From positions 1 to 49,898 of the forward strand of contig JAHZKF010000011.1 of the NCBI GenBank assembly GCA_022600575.1: a DNA stretch of 49,898 nt. Direction: 5' to 3'. The notes under the pieces were generated by a model that made no database searches, was not told the DNA's origin, and saw only the letters and a list, made by a program, of their open reading frames with translations. Shown piece after piece: positions 16,951 to 25,417 of the stretch (the stretch's first letter is position 1; the number at the start of each line of letters is the position of its first letter). Position numbers and translations under genes: made by a program. The stretch is from Gammaproteobacteria bacterium. GTDB lineage: Bacteria; Pseudomonadota; Gammaproteobacteria; Legionellales; Legionellaceae.

Positions 16951-17868
16951 GTGTTTTTTTATCATGCTTTTCAGTTGATTATTCAAAGTGAGCTGGTCAT
17001 TCCCGAATTGTTATCTCTCCCTGACAACTTAGGTAATAGGCCTGCTCATGTTGTGATTGAATTCGGCGAAGTAAGCGAGACGGGTTTATCCCGTGTTGTG
17101 GCTGGCGGTGCTTTTTATCAATCCAATGAAACTGAACTCTGGCTCAATGTTCCAAAAGTTGCTCGGTATCTTATTAGCAACGGAAATCACATTACAATCG
17201 ATCCAGATGAGGCGAGCGATGAAGACAGTATTCGTGTGTTCTTATTGGGCTCTTGTATGGGGGCACTACTCATGCAACGTGATTTGTTTTTATTGCATGC
17301 AAATGCAGTTAAAATGGGGGCACATTGCATTTCGTTCTCTGGGCACTCAGGTGCAGGAAAGTCTACGTTATCAGGTGCTTTTATGCGTCGAGGTTATTCT
17401 ATTTTAGCCGATGATGTGTGCGCGATTAATTCAATGGGCGAAGTGATTCCGAGTTTTCCCCAGATTAAATTATGGGCTGATTCGAGCAAAAAACTAGAGA
17501 TTCAAACGAATACATTTAGACGAATCAGGCCTAATTTTGAAAAGTTTTCAGTGCCACTTGAAGCACAATTTTGTTCAGTGAGCTTACCTTTGAAAGTGGT
17601 GTATATTTTAAACTCGCATAATTTAGATACGTTTGAATTTAACGCAGTCGAAGGTATGAAAAAAGTATTGCCACTCAAAAATAATACATATCGGTATCAA
17701 TACTTAAAAGGCTTAGGGCAAACAAAAAAGCATTTAAAGCACACAGGGGCTATAGCATCTCAAGCGAGTGTGGTACGTATTACACGACCAAGAGCAGGAT
17801 TTCGTTTGGATGAGCTAGTGGATTTAATCGAAGCTGATTTATCAGCGCGAGGACTTTCTAGTGTCTGA
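16951..17868 (+). CDS. HPr-kinase-like protein of RiPP tailoring type
   Basis: A 305-aa relative of HPr kinase C-terminal domains. Walker A is GHSGAGKST (131-139), preceded by FLLHANAVKM (H116) and followed by YSILADDVCAIN (149-160), which carries the Asp pair expected near the active site. The N-terminal HPrK domain and HPr kinase signature are absent, and no phosphotransferase genes are nearby. In paeninodin-type lasso clusters a kinase of this class phosphorylates the C-terminal Ser of the precursor; that function is inferred here by context. GTG start with AAGGA nine bases upstream. It opens the rightward operon and overlaps the sulfotransferase by eight bases. Confidence 0.8.
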   Translation: MFFYHAFQLIIQSELVIPELLSLPDNLGNRPAHVVIEFGEVSETGLSRVVAGGAFYQSNETELWLNVPKVARYLISNGNHITIDPDEASDEDSIRVFLLGSCMGALLMQRDLFLLHANAVKMGAHCISFSGHSGAGKSTLSGAFMRRGYSILADDVCAINSMGEVIPSFPQIKLWADSSKKLEIQTNTFRRIRPNFEKFSVPLEAQFCSVSLPLKVVYILNSHNLDTFEFNAVEGMKKVLPLKNNTYRYQYLKGLGQTKKHLKHTGAIASQASVVRITRPRAGFRLDELVDLIEADLSARGLSSV

Positions 17869-18706
17869 GCAGGCTGGTATTTATTGGTTAGCGTCTTATC
17901 CAAAGTCGGGTAATACATGGTTCAGAATATTTCTTGCACATATTCTCAATACCTCAGGTGAGGCGCTAGATTTAGATAGCATTCAAACAGGAGCGATTGC
18001 GAGTGCGCGAGGCTGGGTGGATGAGGCCCTTGGTTTTGATAGTGCACATTTATCACATGATGATGTAGATGCATTGCGTCCTGTTGTTTATGCATGGCAT
18101 GCCAAGCAAACCAAGAAAGTGGGGTATCATAAAATTCATGATGCTTATACTTATTTATTGGACGGGAGCGCATTGATTCCAACAGATGGTTGTTTGGGGG
18201 TGTTGTACTTTATTAGAAACCCATTGGATGTCGCCATTTCGTTTTCGAATCATCTCAATTGTTCGATTGATAAGGCTATTGTAGCCATGAAAACATCTGA
18301 TTTTGCCTTTTGTAAGGGGCATAACCGGCAGCATGATCAATTGCGTCAGCAATTGTTGTCTTGGTCGATGCATGTTAAAAGTTGGCGGGATGCAAAAAAC
18401 ATGAATTGTTTGGTGTTACGTTATGAGGATATGAAACTTAATTCGGTTGAAACCTTCACAAAAGCCGTACAATTTTTGAATCTTAAAACAGAACCTGGAG
18501 CAATTGAACGTGCTTTAAATGATTCAGATATTGAACGCTTGCAACGTTTGGAACAAGAAAATGGATTTAAAGAAAAACCGCCTAAAACCAAGTCTTTTTT
18601 TAGGAAAGGGATTGTGGGAGATTGGGAGAATACATTAACATCAAATCAAGTGAATCAAATTATTCATGACCATGGCGAAATGATGGAAGCCCATGGTTAT
18701 CTTTAG
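17861..18706 (+). CDS. PAPS-dependent sulfotransferase
   Basis: A 281-aa sulfotransferase. The 5'-phosphosulfate loop is YPKSGNTWFR (about 13-22), the 3'-phosphate motif is FIRNPLDVAISFSNHL (about 116-131), and the C-terminal closing motif is RKGIVGDWENTLT (about 248-260). It would transfer sulfate from PAPS to a hydroxyl or amine. Sulfotransferases are known in some lasso gene clusters, so the peptide is a likely acceptor here, but a lipid or sugar acceptor cannot be excluded. GTG start at 17861 inside the end of the kinase gene; the PqqD-like gene follows after 12 bases. Confidence 0.9.
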   Translation: MSEQAGIYWLASYPKSGNTWFRIFLAHILNTSGEALDLDSIQTGAIASARGWVDEALGFDSAHLSHDDVDALRPVVYAWHAKQTKKVGYHKIHDAYTYLLDGSALIPTDGCLGVLYFIRNPLDVAISFSNHLNCSIDKAIVAMKTSDFAFCKGHNRQHDQLRQQLLSWSMHVKSWRDAKNMNCLVLRYEDMKLNSVETFTKAVQFLNLKTEPGAIERALNDSDIERLQRLEQENGFKEKPPKTKSFFRKGIVGDWENTLTSNQVNQIIHDHGEMMEAHGYL

Positions 18707-18718
18707 GAGTATGGACAC

Positions 18719-19009
18719 ATGCAAGCATTAGATATAACACAGCCATTCATGATTAATGAAGACGTTGTATACACCCAAGTTGAAAACGAAATTGTCATGA
18801 TGGACCCTAAAGATGGCGGTTATCATGGGCTTAATCTTGTGGGTGCAGAACTCTGGGCGCTATTAGAAGAAAAGCCAATGGCACTTAAAGACATGGTTAC
18901 TTACTTAAAAGAAACCTATACTTTAGAAGAAGACGTTGCAATGACAGATGTCAGCGTGTTTTTGGATGAAATGTTAAAACAAGATTTTTTGATTTTATCA
19001 GACAATTAA
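18719..19009 (+). CDS. PqqD-like RiPP recognition element (lasso B1)
   Basis: A 96-aa PqqD-fold protein. The typical pattern is present: a strand-rich N-terminus with VVYTQVENEIVMMDPKDGGYHGLN (about 17-40; two strands and a GGYHGLN turn), then GAELWALLEEKPM and an acidic helical C-terminus ending VFLDEMLKQDFLIL. Stand-alone proteins of this type (B1) bind the leader of the precursor and deliver it to the B2 protease. The AGGAG at 18705-18709 is a strong ribosome binding site. It lies between the sulfotransferase and the exporter. Confidence 0.88.
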   Translation: MQALDITQPFMINEDVVYTQVENEIVMMDPKDGGYHGLNLVGAELWALLEEKPMALKDMVTYLKETYTLEEDVAMTDVSVFLDEMLKQDFLILSDN

Positions 19010-19010
19010 A

Positions 19011-20786
19011 GTGCGATTAAATCTAAAAAACATTCAATTGCTGCGCGATTTGTTAGGTGATTTATTTCGATTTAATCGCATTCGTACAGGATTAACTTTT
19101 ATCTTAATGCTTACCCGAAGCCTCACTTCGGGTCTTGGGTTGTTACTTATTTTGCCTTTGCTTCAGTTGATTGGACTATCACTGGGGCCTAGTGCAAGTC
19201 ATGGTGTTATGACGTATATGAGTGCTTTTTTTAAGATGATTCATTTACCCATGAATCTAGTGAGTATGTTATGCGTTTATACGGGCATTATTAGTTTTTT
19301 AGCTTTGCTTGCTTATTTTGAGCAAGTCACCAGTGCGAGTCTTCAGCAACAATACACAAGACACTTGCGTACTCATTTACATCATCAATTATTACAAACC
19401 CCATGGCCCTTTTTTTTAAAGCGAAAAATGTCAGATGTGCTCTATGCTTTAACAACACAGGTGCAAGGGGTCTCACTTTGTAATCATCAGTTATTGAGTT
19501 TAATGAATAACGTGTTGCTTGTCGTCGTGTATACAGGGCTTGCGTGTTTATTGTCGTTTAAAATGACTTTGCTTGCGGTAGGGTGTGCTTTATTGTTGCT
19601 AGGCTTGATGTTGCCTTTGCACAGCTTAACATCAAAGGCAGGCGGTGCGCATTTAAAGCAAAATCAAACGATTTTTCAAGCCATTAGTGAACAATTTGCA
19701 GCTTTTAAAATGATTAAAGGTTCAGGGCTTGAAACGCAATTTATGGATGAGCTTGTTGCCGTTAATGCCTCATTGGAATATGAGAATCAACGTGTAACAG
19801 TGATGACTGCAAAAAGTAAATTAGTCTATGGTTGCAGTTCTGTGATGCTTTTTAGTTTGTTGTTGTATGTGGCTATTACGGTCCTTCATGTGCCTTTGGG
19901 TGCGCTATTATTACTCTTGATAGTGTTTTCACGGTTGTTACCGATGGTCTCAAGTGGCCAGCAAATATATCAGCGGATTTTGCATCAATTACCCGCTTAT
20001 TGTGGGATTAAAGATTTATCGCGTGCTTGTTTAGCTGAGCAGGCGGCATGTGTAGCGGATGATGAAGAGATTATATTTGAATCGCAGATTGAATTTAAAA
20101 AGGTGCGCTTTTGTTACCCGTCAAAGCCTGAACATGCTGTGATTGATGACTTATCGTTTACGCTTATAAAAAATAGTACCACGGCTTTAATTGGCCCATC
20201 GGGTGTTGGAAAGTCGACCTTGGCTGATTTAATGGTTGGGTTGCTGCAGCCCACAAAAGGCGAGATTTGGATTGATTCAAAACCGTTCCAGATAAGCAAT
20301 AATAACTCATGGCGAAGACGTGTTGCCTATGTCACCCAAGAGGTTTTTTTATTTAATGCATCCGTGCGTGATAATTTAACCTGGTTTAGTTCAAAGCAAA
20401 CAGATACAGAACTGTGGCATGTGCTTGATATCGCTGCGGCTGATTTTGTACATGATTTAGATGAGGGCCTTGATACTATTTTGGGTGATAGGGGCGTGAG
20501 GTTGTCCGGTGGTGAGCGACAACGTATAGCCCTTGCAAGAGCGCTTTTAATGAAACCTGATTTTTTAGTGCTCGATGAAAGTACAAACTCACTGGATTCA
20601 AAAAACCTTCAAAAAATTCAGATGGCACTTCGCGCACTGCATGGCAAAATGACGATTGTGATTATTTCTCATCAAGATGAAATGAGTGCGTTTGCCACAC
20701 AAAGAATTGTATTAACCAAAGCAGGAAGCAAGCAAGAGGGAAGCGTTCATGGTAATCAAAAACACACAAACACAGCGGAAGTGTAA
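19011..20786 (+). CDS. ABC transporter, fused permease-ATPase (lasso D-type exporter)
   Basis: A 591-aa half-transporter that would act as a homodimer in the inner membrane. About six membrane segments fall in residues 20-320; the ATPase domain follows with Walker A GPSGVGKST (about 398-406), Q-loop VTQEVFLFNASVRDN, signature LSGGERQRIALARAL (about 497-511) and Walker B FLVLDEST. No N-terminal C39 peptidase domain is present, fitting a system where the leader is removed by B2. As in McjD, it probably exports the finished peptide and gives self-immunity. GTG start one base after the PqqD-like stop. Confidence 0.9.
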   Translation: MRLNLKNIQLLRDLLGDLFRFNRIRTGLTFILMLTRSLTSGLGLLLILPLLQLIGLSLGPSASHGVMTYMSAFFKMIHLPMNLVSMLCVYTGIISFLALLAYFEQVTSASLQQQYTRHLRTHLHHQLLQTPWPFFLKRKMSDVLYALTTQVQGVSLCNHQLLSLMNNVLLVVVYTGLACLLSFKMTLLAVGCALLLLGLMLPLHSLTSKAGGAHLKQNQTIFQAISEQFAAFKMIKGSGLETQFMDELVAVNASLEYENQRVTVMTAKSKLVYGCSSVMLFSLLLYVAITVLHVPLGALLLLLIVFSRLLPMVSSGQQIYQRILHQLPAYCGIKDLSRACLAEQAACVADDEEIIFESQIEFKKVRFCYPSKPEHAVIDDLSFTLIKNSTTALIGPSGVGKSTLADLMVGLLQPTKGEIWIDSKPFQISNNNSWRRRVAYVTQEVFLFNASVRDNLTWFSSKQTDTELWHVLDIAAADFVHDLDEGLDTILGDRGVRLSGGERQRIALARALLMKPDFLVLDESTNSLDSKNLQKIQMALRALHGKMTIVIISHQDEMSAFATQRIVLTKAGSKQEGSVHGNQKHTNTAEV

Positions 20787-20789
20787 TTA

Positions 20790-21848
20790 ATGTGGAACTC
20801 AGATGAGTATTCGCCTGAAATGCTTTTGATTCGTATGTGTTGCCAGTATGCCTTGGGTTGCATGGAGGTATCCGATGGTTTGTCTTACTTGCAAACGCCT
20901 TTGAACGAAACCTCTTTCTTTAAATTACTTCAGAAGGAGCGCGTCTCGTTATTGGTTTATCAGGTCCTGGTTACGTCTTTTAAAGCAGAGGTGCCTTCTA
21001 GTTTAATGGAGCGTTTATCCCAAAAAGCAAAAGCCATTTTAAGTGAACAGTTAAAGTTGATGACTGTTGAGCGTGACGTGCATAAGGCCTTTGTTGCTGC
21101 AGCGGTCCCGCATGTTTTTTTAAAGGGGCCTGCTTTAAATCAAACACTTTGGGGGCGTCGAATCATCCGTTTTTCAAATGACTTAGATTTATTAGTGCCT
21201 CCTAAAAGTTTGTTGAAAGCGGATGCGGTACTGAATCGGCTGCAGTTCCATTCAAACGTTCCAAGAAAAAAATTATCTTTTTATCAATCCTTTTATTGGT
21301 GGAGCACAAGAAAAGATGTCTCTTATCGACGAAAGGGATTCTCTAAACGAATAGAATTACATTGGAAAACATATTGCACTGAACTTATTTTGAAAAAGAA
21401 TCATGCTTGGCAAAGTTCACTTGATGATAAAACGTATGCACTCTATTTATGTTTGCATGCAGCAAAACATGGCTGGTCTCGTTTAATATGGCTTGTGGAT
21501 ATTATTGCTTTTTGCCAAATAAAAAAGTTAGATATCATGGCGTTACGTGCATTTGCAAAGTTAAGGCATATTACACCAGTTGTTGACGAGGCTATTTTAT
21601 TAGCTGATCAATGGCTTGGTATGACGTTAGTATCGGATGTTACCTTAGAGCAGTTAAAAAAGCGGAGTGTGCTTTTACAAAAACGGATTAACTGGGCCCA
21701 AAAGACAGATTTAGATACCAGTATAGGAGGTTTAATATTAAAGCGCTTTTTTATTAGTCGTCTTTGCTCAAACTTTTTTTGTCAGCTTCGTGTTTGGGCA
21801 CAGACTTTTTGGCAGTCAACGATGACAAGGCTTAGTAGGGCCCCATAA
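20790..21848 (+). CDS. Nucleotidyltransferase family protein of RiPP tailoring type
   Basis: A 352-aa protein of the NTP_transf_5-like group. Hallmarks are VFLKGPALNQTLWG (about 109-122) and RFSNDLDLLVPP (about 126-137), where the DxD pair is the expected metal site, followed by a helical C-terminal half with LCLHAAKHGWSRLIWLVDI. Members accompany HPr-kinase-like genes in lasso and other RiPP clusters, but their reaction is not well established; adenylylation or further phosphorylation of the peptide is possible. It starts three bases after the exporter stop and ends the rightward operon. Its last 67 bases overlap the convergent PAP2 gene. Confidence 0.78.
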   Translation: MWNSDEYSPEMLLIRMCCQYALGCMEVSDGLSYLQTPLNETSFFKLLQKERVSLLVYQVLVTSFKAEVPSSLMERLSQKAKAILSEQLKLMTVERDVHKAFVAAAVPHVFLKGPALNQTLWGRRIIRFSNDLDLLVPPKSLLKADAVLNRLQFHSNVPRKKLSFYQSFYWWSTRKDVSYRRKGFSKRIELHWKTYCTELILKKNHAWQSSLDDKTYALYLCLHAAKHGWSRLIWLVDIIAFCQIKKLDIMALRAFAKLRHITPVVDEAILLADQWLGMTLVSDVTLEQLKKRSVLLQKRINWAQKTDLDTSIGGLILKRFFISRLCSNFFCQLRVWAQTFWQSTMTRLSRAP

Positions 21849-22366
21849 GCTATCCATGCATGCATAGGAATGGTATATCGGTAATCGATATAACTCATTG
21901 CAAGTGTTGTCATAAAGAGATGTATCCAAATGAAGTAGCGGACTTTTTGTAGCAGGAGCGCTTGATATAAGCCTAAAATAAGTCCTGCAAAAAAAACGCC
22001 GCCCAATATATCAAACCAGGTGTGATATCCAAAATGAACGATACCAAAAGCAATGCCTGTGAGTAGACCTATAATGAGCGCTTGTAAGGTGCGATGTTTA
22101 AGGTGAAGGGCAATCCATCCATACAAAACAACAGCTAATTGCATATGTCCACTCGGAAAAGCAAAACCCGCTTTGTGTAAGGTAGGTGAGAGCGGTATTT
22201 GGAATGTTACTTTGAGGGTTACATTGAGGATGATGCTGAGACTGACAATACAGAGAGTATGATAAAAAAGGGTGCGATTTCCAAATATCAATCCAAAAGC
22301 CAATAAGCATCCCATAAATGGCCAGTGGTTAAAAAACAGGAAAAAGTGAGCGAACCCATCTGTCAT
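21782..22366 (-). CDS. PAP2-family membrane phosphatase
   Basis: A 194-aa integral membrane protein with about five or six hydrophobic segments. PAP2 motifs two and three are clear: FPSGHMQLAV (about 70-79) and HFGYHTWFDILGG (about 111-123). The usual first motif (KxxxxxxRP) is degenerate. Likely dephosphorylates a lipid phosphate or pyrophosphate such as undecaprenyl pyrophosphate; the substrate is not visible. It runs against the nucleotidyltransferase, overlapping its end by 67 bases, and begins three bases after the DUF2845-like gene. Confidence 0.85.
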   Translation of the reverse strand: MTDGFAHFFLFFNHWPFMGCLLAFGLIFGNRTLFYHTLCIVSLSIILNVTLKVTFQIPLSPTLHKAGFAFPSGHMQLAVVLYGWIALHLKHRTLQALIIGLLTGIAFGIVHFGYHTWFDILGGVFFAGLILGLYQALLLQKVRYFIWIHLFMTTLAMSYIDYRYTIPMHAWIAYGALLSLVIVDCQKVCAQTRS

Positions 22367-22369
22367 GGC

Positions 22370-22969
22370 TTATTCAATAGCACGTAACTTGCCATCCATA
22401 AAAATGAGTTTAAAAGTAGGTTGATATTGATCAATGTAATAAGTCCAGGTTTCGGGTTTGGACTTGCTTTTAACGGTGCGATTGATAAAACTTTTATTGG
22501 TAAGAGAAGGATTCCCACAGGCAGAAAAAACTTTATCGGCCAGGTCGCCAACGGCAAAAGAGCGATTGCTACAAACACTTGAAGCATTTGTATCTTTACC
22601 ATTGAAGCGAATATTACTGATTTTATTATCGATAATATCAACTTCAAGGTTGTTTCCATATGAACCGACGGGGAGTGACCAAGTGTTATAAATGAGTTCG
22701 TAGCCACGGTAAACGGGATCAGGATTTAAAGTACTATAGATAAGCTGGGTAACAGGCACTTGTTCAACTGCTGCATGTTTTGATTTTACTTTTGAGGTGG
22801 GCTCTCCACAGGCTGACAATACCTGGGCCTCTGTCATGCCAATGCGAACATAGCCATGATTTTTGGGGCAATAGAAAGGTTGCTGTTCTGCAAAACAAGT
22901 AGCGGTTATGATAAAACCTGCGATATAAACGACGATGTGAAGGGCTTTTAAGCGCCATTTTATGTTCAT
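22370..22969 (-). CDS. Exported DUF2845-like protein with two related halves
   Basis: From ATG 22969 the product is 199 aa with a signal peptide (basic start, hydrophobic core, cleavage expected after ATCFA, about residue 26). The frame is open 42 codons further upstream, but AGGTGA just before 22969 and the signal peptide settle the start. Two halves share a motif: VRIGMTEAQVLSACGEP and FAVGDLADKVFSACGNP, each with SACGxP, about 100 residues apart, suggesting an internal duplication. This is the DUF2845/SmpA-like pattern; Cys pairs may form disulfides in the periplasm. Function unknown. Confidence 0.8.
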   Translation of the reverse strand: MNIKWRLKALHIVVYIAGFIITATCFAEQQPFYCPKNHGYVRIGMTEAQVLSACGEPTSKVKSKHAAVEQVPVTQLIYSTLNPDPVYRGYELIYNTWSLPVGSYGNNLEVDIIDNKISNIRFNGKDTNASSVCSNRSFAVGDLADKVFSACGNPSLTNKSFINRTVKSKSKPETWTYYIDQYQPTFKLIFMDGKLRAIE

Positions 22970-23012
22970 AAAATCACCTGGCTTAAATGTTAAGGCTTGA
23001 TTATATTTTTTA

Positions 23013-23705
23013 TTATAGCTCAGGTGCACCAAAAATACCGCGACCGATACGAACCCAGGTGCTTCCAGCGCGAATGGCGGGCACAAAATCATCACTCATG
23101 CCCATTGAGAGGGTATCGAGTGAAAGATTTAAATGTTTATTGAGCGTATCAAGTGCGTTTTTTAGCTTTAGAAAAGTGTGATAAGAGGCTTCTCTATTCG
23201 TCTCTTTTTTAGGAATGGCCATAAGGCCCCGAAGCTTTAAATTGGGATAAGTTAGAATATGTCGCGCAAGAGGCTCAATCTCTTCAAGTGTACAGCCTGA
23301 CTTACTTGCTTCAGCGTCTAAATTAACTTGAATACAAATATTTAATGCAGGCAGTGAGCGAGGTCTTTTGGTATGTAGTATGTCAGCAATGTCTTTGCGG
23401 TAGAGACTGTGTACCCAGCTAAAGTGAGACGCAAGGTATTTTGCTTTGTTGCTCTGTATAGGGCCAATAAAATGCCATGTAATGGGTAAATCTTCGAGTT
23501 TTTTTTGTTTGTCTTGTGCCTCTTGCCAGTAGCTTTCGCCAAAATCATGAAGGCCTGCTTCAAAGGCTGCTTTAATCATGTCCGCTGTTTGATTTTTGCT
23601 AACCGCAAGCAGGTGTACTGTATCTGGTGTGCGGGTATAAGTGTTTGCTGTGTGGTGAATCGTATCCAGACAGGTCTGGATACGTGTTTCCAAATTGCTT
23701 GTCAT
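23013..23705 (-). CDS. yggS: YggS-family pyridoxal-phosphate homeostasis protein
   Basis: A 230-aa PLP-binding protein with the alanine-racemase-like barrel of the YggS/PROSC family, which buffers cellular PLP. Motifs are LLAVSKNQ (PLP Lys near residue 32-33), [22 protein letters not shown] (about 77-87), LRGLMAIP and SMGMSDDF near 200-207, then RIGRGIFG. It overlaps the rph stop by four bases, so the two are co-translated. In many proteobacteria this gene lies near proC; it is next to rph here. Confidence 0.95.
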   Translation of the reverse strand: MTSNLETRIQTCLDTIHHTANTYTRTPDTVHLLAVSKNQTADMIKAAFEAGLHDFGESYWQEAQDKQKKLEDLPITWHFIGPIQSNKAKYLASHFSWVHSLYRKDIADILHTKRPRSLPALNICIQVNLDAEASKSGCTLEEIEPLARHILTYPNLKLRGLMAIPKKETNREASYHTFLKLKNALDTLNKHLNLSLDTLSMGMSDDFVPAIRAGSTWVRIGRGIFGAPEL

Positions 23706-24421
23706 GCTGTTTGAAGCGCTTCTTTTTGATGTGTAATAAGCGTTTTTATGCCTTCTTCTGCAAGTCCAAGGAGGTTGTTTAATTCATCACGGCTAAAGCT
23801 ACTGTCTTCTGCTGTGCCTTGGATTTCAATAAATTGCCCTGCTTCATTCATGACAACATTCATATCGGTTTCGGCAATCACATCTTCGGCATAGTCTAAA
23901 TCAAGCACGGGGTTGCCACGGTAAATACCAACAGAGATGGCGGCAATAAATTGAAATTTAGGTGCTTTTTTTAATTTATTGTTTGTGACAAGCCAATCGA
24001 GTGCATCACGAAGTGCAATACAGGCTCCGGTGATAGCAGCCGTTCGTGTGCCGCCATCCGCCTGAATAACATCGCAATCAAGGGTAATGGTCCGTTCACC
24101 AATTGTTTTTAAGTCGACACACATACGAAGAGAGCGACCAATTAAGCGTTGGATTTCAAGTGTACGACCACCCTGTTTACCTTTACTTGCCTCGCGGTCA
24201 CTTCGGTCATGTGTTGCACGAGGTAACATACCGTACTCGGCTGTTATCCACCCTTGATTTTTACCTTTTAGAAAACGAGGAACGTTTTCGTTCACAGATG
24301 CTGTGCATAAAACACGCGTGTTACCAAACTCAATTAAGACAGAACCTTCTGCATGTTGGGTATATTTTCGAGTTATTTTGATGGTTCTTGGCTGATTTGG
24401 TTCACGATTACTCGGGCGCAT
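23702..24421 (-). CDS. rph: Ribonuclease PH
   Basis: Phosphorolytic 3'-5' exoribonuclease that trims tRNA 3' ends. The 239-aa length matches the family exactly, so unlike the frameshifted allele of some laboratory Escherichia coli it looks intact. Motifs: [14 protein letters not shown] at the start, the basic [20 protein letters not shown] loop (about 69-88), RSLRMCVDL, and [16 protein letters not shown] (about 118-133). It is divergent from gmk across 92 bases. Confidence 0.96.
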   Translation of the reverse strand: MRPSNREPNQPRTIKITRKYTQHAEGSVLIEFGNTRVLCTASVNENVPRFLKGKNQGWITAEYGMLPRATHDRSDREASKGKQGGRTLEIQRLIGRSLRMCVDLKTIGERTITLDCDVIQADGGTRTAAITGACIALRDALDWLVTNNKLKKAPKFQFIAAISVGIYRGNPVLDLDYAEDVIAETDMNVVMNEAGQFIEIQGTAEDSSFSRDELNNLLGLAEEGIKTLITHQKEALQTA

Positions 24422-24513
24422 GGTAAAATCCTAGGTATTAATGTGTGATGGTCGCAAAGTATAAACGTTTCATAGCGTGGATGCACACTTGTAATTTTTT
24501 TTGGGAGACCTGT

Positions 24514-25143
24514 GTGGTAGAACAATGTCGGGGAAGTCTTTTTATTGTTGCAGCACCCTCAGGTGGCGGTAAAACGAGTTTAGTCAAAAAGTTAACTGAT
24601 AATTTAGATAATATTTTAGTGTCTGTTTCGCATACAACCCGGGACAAACGTTCAGGTGAAGTGCATGGAGAGCATTATTTTTTTATTGAAGAAGATGAAT
24701 TTTTAGACATGGCTAAAGCGGGTGACTTTATTGAGCATGCCCGTGTATTTGAGCATTTGTATGGTACATCAAAGGTTGAGATAGAAAAAAATTTAGCGCG
24801 TGGCCAAGATATTGTGCTGGATATTGATTGGCAAGGAGCTGCTCAAATTAAAACCCTTTTTCCTGAAGCGATGACGGTTTTTATTCTTCCACCTTCGCTT
24901 GATGTGTTAAAACGGCGGCTCAAGGCAAGACGACGAGACAATGCGGCAGTGATTGAAGAGCGGATGCAGCGTGCATGCGATGAATTAAGTCATTATAATG
25001 AGTTTGATTACCTCATTGTGAATGATAATTTTAATCATGCAGCGGCCGAACTTCGCGCTATTGTGGTTGCAAATCGTCTAACAGCGACGCGTCAAATACA
25101 AAAGCAAGACAAGTTGCTTTCATTTTTGTTGTCCTCGCAGTAA
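24514..25143 (+). CDS. gmk: Guanylate kinase
   Basis: Phosphorylates GMP to GDP. From the GTG at 24514 the product is 209 aa, the standard length. The P-loop is [10 protein letters not shown], and the GMP-binding [21 protein letters not shown] block follows; [17 protein letters not shown] and [12 protein letters not shown] are also typical. The frame is open upstream to ATG 24445, but GGGAG at 24503-24507 lies six bases before the GTG and the extra 23 residues have no counterpart in the family. First gene of a gmk-rpoZ-spoT-ridA run. Confidence 0.95.
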   Translation: MVEQCRGSLFIVAAPSGGGKTSLVKKLTDNLDNILVSVSHTTRDKRSGEVHGEHYFFIEEDEFLDMAKAGDFIEHARVFEHLYGTSKVEIEKNLARGQDIVLDIDWQGAAQIKTLFPEAMTVFILPPSLDVLKRRLKARRRDNAAVIEERMQRACDELSHYNEFDYLIVNDNFNHAAAELRAIVVANRLTATRQIQKQDKLLSFLLSSQ

Positions 25144-25182
25144 AATGGTTTATTTTTAGCATTAAAATTAAAGAGGTGGAAT

Positions 25183-25386
25183 ATGGCACGTGTAACAGTT
25201 GAAGACTGTCTTGAGAATGTTGATAATCGATTTGAATTGGTTATGGTTGCTGCAAAACGTGCGCGACAGATTGCCATTCATGGCGCACAACCTATGGTTG
25301 AATGGGAAAATGATAAGCCAACAGTGGTTGCTTTGCGTGAAGTTTCAGAAGGATTAGTTGGACCGGATATTTTGCAAGAAGATTGA
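25183..25386 (+). CDS. rpoZ: RNA polymerase omega subunit
   Basis: A 67-aa omega subunit, which helps assemble the beta-prime subunit and contributes to a ppGpp site. The conserved start [20 protein letters not shown] and AAKRARQI are both present. AGAGGTGGA provides the ribosome binding site. The protein is somewhat shorter than the enteric one, losing part of the variable C-terminus. It lies between gmk and spoT as usual. Confidence 0.95.
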   Translation: MARVTVEDCLENVDNRFELVMVAAKRARQIAIHGAQPMVEWENDKPTVVALREVSEGLVGPDILQED

Positions 25387-25417
25387 TTTTTTAGTGGGTA
25401 TGATAGGGAGAGTCGAC

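Noticed and set aside
16951..17868. Reading the kinase as a genuine HPr kinase/phosphorylase of a phosphotransferase system.
   Set aside because: The N-terminal domain and HPr kinase signature are absent and no ptsH-like gene is nearby.
21850..21960. Rightward 31-codon frame with several Cys just after the nucleotidyltransferase.
   Set aside because: It lies wholly inside the PAP2 coding region on the other strand and has no ribosome binding site or conserved pattern.
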